A DNA stretch of 64,000 nt. It comes from Takakia lepidozioides (lineage: Eukaryota > Streptophyta > Takakiopsida > Takakiales > Takakiaceae). The stretch covers positions 10,850,001 to 10,914,000 of the forward strand of contig CM060733.1 in assembly GCA_030704615.1 (NCBI GenBank), written 5' to 3'. Position 1 is the first letter of the stretch. Every line of letters begins with the position of its first letter. This document shows positions 25,289 to 35,814 of this stretch, one piece after another. The notes under the pieces were generated by a model. That model was not told where the DNA came from. It was given only the letters and a program-made list of their open reading frames with translations, and made no database searches. The position numbers and the translations under genes are program-made.

Positions 25289-28200
25289 ATGGCGAAGTGC
25301 TGCGCGGCTCTCCTGAGCGCGCAGCTAGAATCCACACCCAAGACGCCGCCTTCTTCTTGCGATGCACAGGCGGAAGGACTCACAGCAGGCAGCAGATTAG
25401 CTGGGCAGGCTGTGGAGCTGAAATGGGCATCCACCTTGGCAATGTCGGACCAGAGATCCTTGCAAGTGTTGGATACTCCGGCATACAATTCTGCAGGGAG
25501 ACCGAAGACAGGTGTGTGGACATGGACTTTTTTGAGGTTGCTAAATTGTGTGCGTCAGAGGCATCCAGGCTCCAAATTGCCCTTGACCCATGTCAGCAGA
25601 AACTGGTGAAAGATGTCAACTGCATGATCATATAAGGGCAGATGAACTTGAGTATATGTTCACTCTGTTATCCTACTCGATCAGCTTCTTCAGGACATCC
25701 TTTGGCATCTGTTGCGTCTGGTTGCCTTAGTTGATTTGAATTCATTGCATAAGAGAGGAACTTATTTACATTGCTAGCTTGGGGCCATTGTCCCTGTGGG
25801 ATACCCTGGTACTTTGGGAATGGGCATCGGTTTTCTCTCAGGGTGGGAGTTACGCCATAGCTCGCGCATAGTTGATGGAATTCCCTGTCCCTGCTCCAAG
25901 AGGTGGAAGCATATTGAGCTAACTAGCCCTCAACTTACCACACATGTAACATACAGTGCTGTAGTCCGTTTGCAGAATCGTAACTGCAAATGCCGGTCAC
26001 ACCCAGGTATGGAGAAGTGCGGGGAGAGAGAGAGTGTGTATAGTTTTGGGAACAACCAACACAGCTAGTATTGGCAATATGACTCGGAGATCCTAAGGAC
26101 CTGTGTTTGCCCGTGGTTCCATGCAGACCCAGATCCTTCGCAGTGGTGGGACAACAGGTTTGATAAGGTGAGTCTACCTTATATTAGTACACAGTCCTTT
26201 CTCTTCCTAGAACAAATTCCTTTCCTAAGCTAGGCCGGTCATCTGTGTCTATGGACTGGTGTCATGGTTTCCATTGCTAATCCACAATAGCGGTGAAGTT
26301 GGTTTCGTCAAAGTTGAGGCCTGCTGTTTCAAGAGGTGCTACTGGAGTTTTGGAAGTTGTGGCCTGGTTTATGTGATGTTGTAGTTGAAGCTATAGCTGC
26401 TGAGCTGCCCACTCTGGGGTTTCACAGAAAACTCCGAGATCACCAGACTTCAGACATATGCTCACAAAGGAGGTCCCTTGGATTGAGGATGGGTCAAGCC
26501 CCCTCCAGGTGAAAGCAGAGCTAGCGGCCATGATACAAGGTGGAGCACACTATGGTGATGATTCCAATGTCAATGTCCGCCATGGAGCTCCAAGCCAAGA
26601 ATACACCCGGTATTGTGTTGATGATGATGATGATGATTCAAGGAATTCAACGCAAGTAGATAGAATGGTACAGTATATTCTGACTCTATTTGTGACTGCA
26701 CCACTTGTGCACCCTTGTTGATATGTACTAAGAAGCTATGTCATAACGGGACATTTCTTTGAGTAGTACGACATTTGAGATATCTGTGTGAGTTTCAGCT
26801 AAAAGGTTTGTAGCTAACAGTTTTCATTCATGCAGGATAGCAGGGTTTCGTGAGGCACAGGTGCTTGTTGGACATCCGACTGGCGGTAGGGATAGCACCT
26901 CCACTGTTGCCACTGTTTGTGAACAAGTGCCCCGAGCGGAAGTCAAGAAGAACTCTTCTAGCACTTGGGGAAGTATGAAGACCCGATGTAAGGCAGGCCC
27001 ACTGCAAGAGGCATTGCTCACTTTGAACCGGGGAGGGATGCGGGCGGACTCCAATACGTATGTCTGTCTCTTGCAGGAGTGCATCAACATGAAAGACCTT
27101 GCAGAGGGGAAGCAGGTGCATGCCCACATTATCCAAACTGGATTCAAGCCAAACGTCTTTCTTTTCAACACCCTTATCAACATGTATGCCAAGTGTGGGA
27201 GCTTGGTGGATGCACGACAAGTGTTTGACAAAATTCCTGAACGAGATATGTTTTCATGGACTATGATGATGGCAGGATATGCCAAGCATGGGCATGCTGA
27301 GGATGCTTTGAATATCTATGCGCAAATGCAACAGGAAGGACTCACACCTGATAGGGTTACGTTTATATGCATTCTCAAGACATGTGCAAGCCTAGGTGCC
27401 CTGGAAAAGGGTAAGGAGGTCCATGGTCACATCATCAAAGCTGGAATTGGGTCATATGTTAATTTGGAGAATAGCCTTGTTGACATGTATGCCAAATGCG
27501 GGAGCATCAAGGATGCACGTCAAGTTTTTGACAATATGGTTACACGTGATGTGGTCTCGTGGAGTGCGATGATCATAGGATATGCTCAGCATGGGTGTGG
27601 TAGGGAGGCTTTCGAGATCTATGAGGACATGCAACTTGAAGGGGTGACCCCTGACAGGGTCACCTTCATTTGTGTTCTGAATGCCTGTGCAAGCTTAGGA
27701 GCCCTGGAGAAGGGCAGACAGGTCCATGGTGCTATCATCAAAGCTGGAGTTGGGTCATATATTAATCTGGAAAACAGCCTTGTTGATATGTATGCTAAAT
27801 GCGGGAGCATGAAGGATGCACGTAGAGTTTTTGACAAGATGCCTAAAAGAGATGTGGTCTCGTGGAATGCTGTAATTGCAGGATATTCTCAGCCTGGATA
27901 TGGTAGGGAGGCTTTGAAGATCTATGAGCGAATGCAACGACAAGGGGTTGTGCCTGACAGGGTCACGTTTATTTGTGTTCTAAATGCATGTGCCAGCCTA
28001 GGAGTCCTAGACAAGGGCAAGCAGGTCCATGCTGACATCATGAAAACTGTAATTGAGTTGGATATTATTCTGGAGACTGCTCTTGTTGACATGTATGCCA
28101 AATGCGGGAGCATGAAGGATGCACGTCAAGTGTTTGACAATATGGTTGAACGAAATGTGGTCTCATGGAGTACAATGATCGCAGGATATGCGCATCATGG

Positions 28201-29383
28201 GTTTGGTAAGGAGGCTTTTGGATTCTACGCGCAAATGCAATTGGAAGGGGTGACACCCGACAGGGTCACATTTATTTGTGTTCTCAATGCATGTGCTACC
28301 CTGGGAGCCCTGGAAAAGGGAAAAGAAGTCCATGCTGATATCATCAAAGATGGAATTGCCTCATACACCAAGTTGGAGAATACACTTGTTGACATGTATG
28401 CCAAATGTGGGAGCATAAAGGATGCACGTCAGGTATTTGATGAAATGGCTGAACGAGATGTGGTCTCGTGGACTGCAATGATCGCAGGATATGCCCAGCA
28501 TGGGCTAGGGACAGAGGCTCTGCAATTGTTTGAAAAAATGCAACAAGAAAACTTGAAGCCGAATGGTATCACCTTTATATCTCTTCTATCTGCTTGTAGC
28601 CATGTGGGCCTGGTGGAAGAAGGTCGCCATTACTTTGACTCCATGAGTTTGGATTGTGGTCTCACTCCTACACTCGAACATTTTGGCTGCATGGTGGACA
28701 TTCTTGGCCGTGCAGGGCGATTGAAAGAGGCAGAGGACTTTATTGATACAATGCCTATTGAACCAGATGCTTCTGTGTGGGGGGCCTTGCTTGGTGCCTG
28801 CAGAATTCATGGCAATGTGAAGCTAGCAGAACGTTCGGCAAAAAGTGTTCTCAAGTGTGAACCGCAGCACGCTGCAGCTTATGTGCTGCTATCAAATATT
28901 TATGCTGTGGCTGGCAGGTGGGAGAGTAGAGCAAAGGTGAGGAAAATAATGGAGGAAAGAGGTGTCAGAAAGGATTCAGGCCGCAGCTGCATTGAGATTG
29001 ACAATGAGGTCCATACATTCTTTGCAGAAGACAAATTGCATCCACAAATTGGGGAAATCCACGCTGAGCTAAGGAGCTTGTCTGGGCGGATGAAAGATGC
29101 CGGTTACGTGCCTGATACGCGCTTTGTGTTGCATGAATTGGAGGAAGATCAAAAGGAACTTTCTCTGTGCTACCACAGTGAGAGGCTGGCCATTGCTTAT
29201 GGGCTCATCAGCGCGCCCCCTGGGACACCAATCCGTGTCATTAAGAACCTTCGGGTGTGTGGTGACTGCCACAGTGCCACCAAGTTCATCTCAAAGATTG
29301 TCGGGCGAGCAGTTGTTGTACGGGATGCAAACCGCTTTCATCACTTCCAAGATGGGGTTTGCTCTTGTGGGGATTACTGGTGA
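25289..29383 (+). CDS. PDF-motif + PPR (PLS) + DYW fusion protein
   Basis: Four-exon model: 25289-25511, 26127-26167, 26428-26609, 26836-29383, giving 997 aa. Phases match at every junction (1, 0, 2). Exon 1 could be a transit peptide (starts MAKCCAALLSAQ). Exons 2 and 3 encode [14 protein letters not shown] then KTPRSPDFRHM...VPWIE...VKAELAAMIQ (about residues 75-125), which resembles the PDF motif of OSB single-stranded-DNA-binding proteins. Exon 4 holds five MYAKCGS blocks, E/E+ motifs and a full DYW domain (HSERLAIAYGL, CGDCHSATKF, CSCGDYW). The first ATG inside exon 4 is at 26975, but coding similarity to paralogues extends upstream of it, favouring the spliced start. The PPR-DYW part is secure; the N-terminal exons rest on phase and conservation. 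In RNA editing, DYW domains deaminate cytidine in organelle transcripts. Confidence 0.8.
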
Positions 29384-30445
29384 GACAAGCAAGACGCCCA
29401 AAAGAAATTCTATCCCTCCAAACTTGAAGATGGGAAAAGCTACAATTTTTTGTATTTTTACAATCAAAGTGTAAAGTTGAAAATGACAACATCTTTCATG
29501 AAATGCAATAGCTAGTAACTGCCTGGGTGATGGGTACAACAATGTTGTCATGCAATAATACCCTAGATAGCATCTCTTGACAGGCCGCAAGTTCACAAAG
29601 TGATGTTGACAAGATTGAGGAACACTTGGTATGGAATTCATCGGCGTGACTAGGCAATTTCGTATATCTCATGATGCCTGTTACTCCAGTTGTCACGAGC
29701 TGGAGAAGCTTTCAGACTGATAGCTCTCAAAAGCAGGCGCCCCACCATTGGGAATGTGAGAGTTGAGCTTCCAGTTTGCAGTCTTAATCAAACCAAATAA
29801 AACTATTTGTGGGTTCTTGATTCCAAGTGGCTACAGAGTGGCAATACATTGAAGCTGCTACAGTTTGTGCAGATAAGTTGCAAGTTTGATTGATTTCCAG
29901 GGTGCACTTCCCATTTAGTGACTCAGCCAAAGTCAGCGATATGATGCTATGGCTCTCTACCAAATTTGTACCAAATTTGTATGCATGGCACATAAAGAGA
30001 AAAGTGTGCTGACAGCCAACATGGTTTTGGTGTCTACACTTAGAAAATTTTATGCCTTTGCTCCCTAATTGAAGTCTCATCCATATGAAGTGCACTTGAG
30101 TATGTTCACCAGTGGATGGGTGGTCACTGGATTTCTATTTTACTGAATGGAAAGACTAGTCTTGGCAAAAAGTTTGTTTGTGATTTCGCACTACAGGCGT
30201 TCTGTGGATACTGATCAGCAGTTAAGTGAACTTCATTCCTTATGTTCCGTTGAGTCTTAGTATGTTGTAGGCCTTGAAACTCGGGACTGAAGTAATGTTC
30301 AACACTCTGGTGGAAGAGGAAATCCCCAATCAGGTGTTATCAATCTAAAAAATAATTGAAAGCAACATGTGTGGAGGAAATGAGAGACAACGGCTCACTA
30401 TGATCTTTCTGGCTTCACCCATGTTCTACAGTGAATGTTGCATGT
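29384..30445. other. Intergenic region between convergent PPR genes
   Basis: About 1.06 kb between the stop codons of a + strand gene and a - strand pseudogene. It should hold both 3' UTRs. No open frame of note, RNA gene or repeat was recognised. It is the midpoint of the mirrored PPR arrangement. Confidence 0.5.
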
Positions 30446-33400
30446 TCACCAGTAATCCCCACAGGAACAAGCCCCATCATGGAAGTGGTGAAAGCGGTTG
30501 GCATCTCGTACAACAATTTCCCGGCCAACAACCTTGCAGATGAATTTGGTGGCAGTGTGGCAGTCACCACACACCCTAAGGTTCTTGATTATACGGATAG
30601 GCGTCCCAGGGGTAGTGCTTATGAGCCCATAAGCAATGGCCAGCTTCTCACTGTGGTAGCAAAGAGAAACTTCTTTTTGCTCCTCCTCCACATCATGCAA
30701 TACAAAGCGTGTATCAGGTACGTATCCGGCCTCCTTCATCTGCTCCGCCAACCTCTTTAGCTCAACATGGATTTCTTGGATTTGAGGATGTGACTTGTCT
30801 TCTACAACAAATGTATGCACGCAGCTGTTGACCTCAATGCAGCTGCGACCTGGCTCCTTCCTGATGCCTCTTTCCTCCATCAATTTTCTCACCTTTGTTT
30901 TTTCATCCCATCTGCCAGCTGCAGCATAGATGTTCGAAAGGAGCACGTAAGCTGCAGCGTTTTGTGGATCTGTCATGAGAATGCTTTTTGCCGCATGTTC
31001 TGCTAGCACCATATCACCGTGAATTCTGCAGGCACTGAGCAAGGCCCCCCACACTGAAGCATCCGGTTCCATAGGCATTGTGCTAATGAAGTACTCAGCC
31101 TCACCCAATCGGCCTGCACGGCCAAGAAGGTCCACCATGCAGCCAAAGTGCTCCAGTGTAGGAGTGAGGCCATAATCTCGACTCATGGAATCAAAGAAAT
31201 GACGGGCTTCCTCCAATAGGCCAACATGACTGCATGCAGAGAGAAGAGATACAAAAGTGATGCCATTTGGCTTCAAGCCTTCCTGTTGCATTTTGTCAAA
31301 GAGTCGTAGGGCCTCCCAACCATACCCATGCTGTGCACATCCTGCGATCATTGCACTCCATGAGACCACGTCTCGCTGGGCCATATTGTCGAACACTTGT
31401 CGCGCATCCTTCATGCTCCCACATTTTGCATACATGTCTACAAGGGTATTTTCTAAATTTACATATGGTGCAATTCTAGCCTTGATGATGTCAGCATGGA
31501 CCTCTTTACCCCTATCCAGGACTCCTAAGTTGGCACATGCATTGAGAATGCAAATGAATGTGACCTTGTCAGGAGTCACTCCTTCCCTGTGCATTTGTTC
31601 ATAGATTCTGAAAGCTTCCTTAATATACCCATGCTGGGCATACCCTGCGATCATTGCACTCCATGAGACCACATTTCGTTTGGCCATATTGTCAAACACT
31701 TGTCGCGCATCCTTCATGCTCCCGCATTTAGCATACATGTCAACAAGGCTATTCTCCAAGATAATTTCTGACACAATTCCAGCTTTGATGGCGTCAGCAT
31801 GAACCTCTCTGCCCTTTTCCAGGGTTCCCAGGCTGGCACATGCATTGAGAACACAAGTGAATGTGACCTGGTCGGGCATCAGCCTTTCGTGTTGCAATTG
31901 CTCATAGACCTGCAAAGCCTCTCTACCACACCCCTGCTGAGCATATCCTGCAATCATGGCATTCCATGAGACCAGATCTCGTTTTACCATATTGTCAAAC
32001 ACTTGACGCGCCTCCTTGATGCTCCGGCATTGGCCATAATGTTAATAAGGCTGTTTTCCAGATTAATATATGAAGCAATTCCAGTTTCATAGGTTCAATG
32101 TGGATGTGTTTGCCCTTTTCCAAGGATCCTAGAGTGGCACATGAATTCACAACAGAAATAAAAGTGACCCTGTCAGGCATTACCCCATCTGCTTGCATCT
32201 GCTCATACATCTTGCAAGCCTCATCACCACAGCCATGCTGAGCATATCCGGCAATGATTGCATTCAATGACACCACATCTCGTTCGGGCATATTGTCAAA
32301 CACTTGCCGGGCATCCTGCATGCTCACACATTTGGCATACATGTCAACAAGGTTATTTTCCAAATTAATATACGGGGCAATTCCAGCGTTGATGATGTCA
32401 GAATGGACAGCATTAACCGTTTGCAGGGCTCCTAGGCTTGCACACGCAATGAGAACACATACGAACGTGACCTTGTTGGGGATCACCCCTTTCCATTTCA
32501 TTTGCTCATAGATCTAAAAAGATCCCCTAGCACACCCATTCTTTGTATACCCTGCCATCATCATAGTCCACGAAAACATATCTCGTTCAGGCATGTTGTC
32601 AAACACTTGGCGTGCATCTTGAAGGCATCTGCATCTGGAATACAATATTATAAGAGTGTTCAGCAGAAAGATGCTTGGCTTGAATCCACTTTGGACAATG
32701 TGGGCATGCACCTGCTTTCCCTTTGCAACGTCCTTCACATTGATACACTCCTGCAAGAGACAGACGTAAGTATTGGAGTCAACCTGAATGTCTTGTTGGT
32801 TCAAGATGTTCAGTGATTCCTTCAGCTGTCCTGCCTTGCATAGGATCTTAACATCCAAACAAGTTCTAGAAGTGTTCATGTTGACTCCTCTTGGTCCTCC
32901 TTACGAAGAAGTGGTGATATTGAAGGTGGTATGCTGGCTGCCAGTCTGATGTCTATCAAACAACCATTCCTGATTCAAACCTGTCAACCTGCATGATTCA
33001 AACTTTCAGTTTCAAAACTTGGAGACTGTGACTCAGGTATATCTGTTCAAAGCTAATATTCAAAGAATCATCATGAGGAGAGGTTTCTTAATACTTTGGT
33101 TGCAAAATGACGGGAGTCATCTAATTTGAGAATAAACCATACCAATTCATTCTACCTTTTATATTCTTGGCCTAGAGCTCCATCATGTACATCGACATTA
33201 GAGGTAGCACCAGACTGTACTGGACCTTGCATCATGGCAGCCAGCTCTGCTTTCACCCAAGGGGGATTCGACCAACTCTCAATCCACCGGACGTCCTTCG
33301 TGCACTTATGTATGAAGTCTGGTGATCTTGGACTTCTCTGTGGAACCCCCAGTGGAGAGCAACTGAGCAGCCATAGCTTCAACCACAGCTTGTGCAAACC

Positions 33401-34562
33401 AGGACTACAACTACCAAAGCTGCTAAACAAGAAGCGCCTACTGATGCCAAGGTCATAACCAAAGCTGCCTATCATGATGAAGAGCGAATTGTCATTTATC
33501 TAAGCAAATAGAGACACAATCCAGTCCACAAAATGTCATCGTGACCTTCCTCCACAAAGTCTTTCACTCCCACTGATGATAGCCTCACCTTATCAAACCT
33601 GTTGTCCCACCACTGTGAAGGATTTGAAAAGAACTCCTGCCAGAGGAGTTCGGTGGGTCATGGATTGACCTGCATGTCAAAAGTGCAAAGAAGAGTATTA
33701 TGCCACATTGCGGTGGCCTCATTCCTTATAAAGAGTGCTAGGTGTAGGTTGGCTAACATTTGAAGCACAAAAGAAAAAGATGTTGCACAAGACACTGAGA
33801 ATGTGGTGGAGAGACTGCCCTCCAAACCAGGCTGATCGTGGGTCATACTCACATTTCTCCATAGACGGTCTTTGACCAGACTCAGAGCTTGGACCATAAT
33901 CTGCCACCCCGGCAGAATCTGGACTGCCATCTTGAAACTTCAACGGAGATCCGACATTTACACCGGAATTAGAGCTGTACTCTGATATCCATCCCCCATC
34001 GCACTGCGCTCGATCTGGTGTCATGGTAGCTAGCTCTGCCATCACTCAACCGGGATATCAAGGGCTATGACTGCAAGCTAGCCATTTACTTGAGTATCTC
34101 TCAATGAAATGAAAGCAATATACCAGAAGTCTAGATGCTACAGGAGCTAATGGAGGAGGACAAGGGTGTACATTATTCTCACATTCCTTAGAGCCTCTGT
34201 ATGACGATACTTCGAACTTTTTCCACCAAAATGGCTGTAGCTTCTGCTGGTATGGGTCAAGGCCAATTTGGAAACCTGGATAGCTCCGAGGCTCACAATT
34301 TTGAGACCCAAATATAACGCAAATGAATCCATGTCTACCTATAGTCTATACCTTTCTTCGGACTTGCTGGAGGTTGGAGCAGGGTCATCACAACTTGCGA
34401 GGATCTCGGTCCCGGTATTGCCGAGGTGGATGCCAGTTTCAACTCCATAGCCTGGCTCTTCAATCTGCTGCATGATGTGAGGTCCCCCGCCCTTTCAGCA
34501 CTGGGAGTGATTGGTCTGGCCTCTGGCTGCGTGCTCACAAGAGCCCATGAGCCTGCTACCAT
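30446..34562 (-). pseudogene. PDF-PPR-DYW pseudogene
   Basis: The same gene plan as its neighbours, but broken. Recognisable exons on the complement: leader 34562-34352; an extra exon 34044-33853 (MAELATMTPDRAQCDGG, donor AAAT|GTGAGT); a WWDNR exon ending at 33589 ([15 protein letters not shown]); an intact PDF exon 33337-33156 (RSPRSPDFIHKCTKDVRWIE); and the PPR exon 32988-30446. Lesions in the PPR exon are a TAA at 32903-32901, a TAG at 32516-32514 (AAG in paralogues), a 1-bp deletion near 32080 and another near 32035. Five repeat blocks and a full DYW domain ([28 protein letters not shown]) remain downstream, open for 518 codons. The small number of lesions suggests recent loss. Sequencing error is unlikely for four independent changes but not excluded. 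Confidence 0.85.
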
Positions 34563-34769
34563 CGCTCGCCAGAGGAAAACAACAAGACATACTATCGATT
34601 TTTGTAGCAGTAGGGAGATCGTTCCCGTGTGCCAGTATTTGTAGACTTTACAGGAAGTGGTGTTTTTGCTTTTCTTAGAAGAAAATCAAATGGGTAACGG
34701 CAGTTCAATCCATGATGGCCCCCCTTTGGGCTGTGCAATCCGTTCGATTTCTTCTTCATGGGTTCCGGG

Positions 34770-35153
34770 TGGGCTCCCACAACCTACGAATAGAGACTGG
34801 CAGATGACAAAACCTGCAGCGGGAGGACCGCCTATGTCCTGCTTGCACAGGGGGAATTGAAACTGAAGAACACTTCTTCTCTATACTACGAGATGCGTGG
34901 GAGATTCCACTGTCTATTCCGCGGAACCCAATCTCTCACTGAAGTCTTCCACTATGAGGATCAGAAATGCTTGGCAGCTTACCTGCAAGAGGCACTCCCC
35001 TTTTAGACAATCACTCGAGCAATAGTTTTTATCTTTGGCTCTGGTTTTGTTTCCTCTCTCGTGTTTTCTTCCATTTTGTCCCATAAGCTCTATGAGCTTG
35101 AGTCAGCGGACGTTATACAGCACCATTTCATTTCATTTCATTTCATTTCAATT
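34770..35153 (+). mobile_element. LINE 3' end, family with (CATTT)n tail
   Basis: Similar over its length to the fragment at 48120-48525: shared stretches include gggtgggctcccacaacctac, the peptide [20 protein letters not shown], and a closing segment (gctctatgagct...cggacgttata...agcaccatttcatttc). The zinc-knuckle codons are partly deleted here. It ends in five CATTT units at about 35124-35153, the short tandem tail expected at a LINE 3' terminus. The 5' limit is unclear and may lie 100 bp further left. Confidence 0.7.
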
Positions 35154-35814
35154 ATGGGAGTATGAGTAGTGGTCACTCTGGAATGGAACCTCAATTTACT
35201 GGACACCACACTACCAAAGCAGTCGGTCATTGAAAGCAACAGCTGGGAGCGAAGTCACGCTTCATGCCAACCTCCAGATCTGATCTTTGAGCACAGTTCA
35301 CATCCAGCTTCTTTTCCAAATTGTATTCCATGGTGGACAAAGTACCAACAACTAAAATCATTTGTCGACTTAATAGAACTGCAAATGCGACTCTTGCATT
35401 GCAATTCTGGGGGGGCTGCGTATCCAGTAGAGAAGAATCAATCTGAAAGCCTCTCCACTCTTGTGGCCTCTAGAAAGTGTCAACAAGTATAGGGAAAATT
35501 GGAAGAAGGCATCTTCTCAAATCATTATCCTCTGAACACCCACCCACTCTTTCTGATTCTTTTGGAAATCCTTGTTTAACTTTTTGTACAGCATAGTCTA
35601 TTCATATCTTCACGGGACTTCACTGGTGCTGTTTGATAATCATACTTACCATAAAATATGATCATCACCATTGGCAGCTCACAAAAATGTGGCACTGCCT
35701 GTCCCACTGAATGACAATCAATTACTAGTTCTCACTTCACTCTTTGCTCTTTAAATAATGGCCTTTCCTTTACTGCGTTGAGCAACCTGTGTCCTTTCTT
35801 GCATGTTGCTTGTT
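35154..35814. other. Intergenic region, nothing recognised
   Basis: About 660 bp between the LINE fragment and the stop codon of the PPR gene on the complement. It includes that gene's 3' UTR. Short open frames only. Confidence 0.45.

Noticed and set aside
25009-25635. 208-aa frame as a separate gene
   Set aside because: It overlaps the leader exon of the PDF-PPR gene in another frame. The frame from 25289 aligns with the leader exon of the pseudogene and of the - strand gene (ELKxAS...), so that frame was preferred.
26861-26975. PPR start at a GTG codon
   Set aside because: GTG is not a normal plant start. The continuity of frame up to a splice acceptor at 26836 explains the open upstream sequence.
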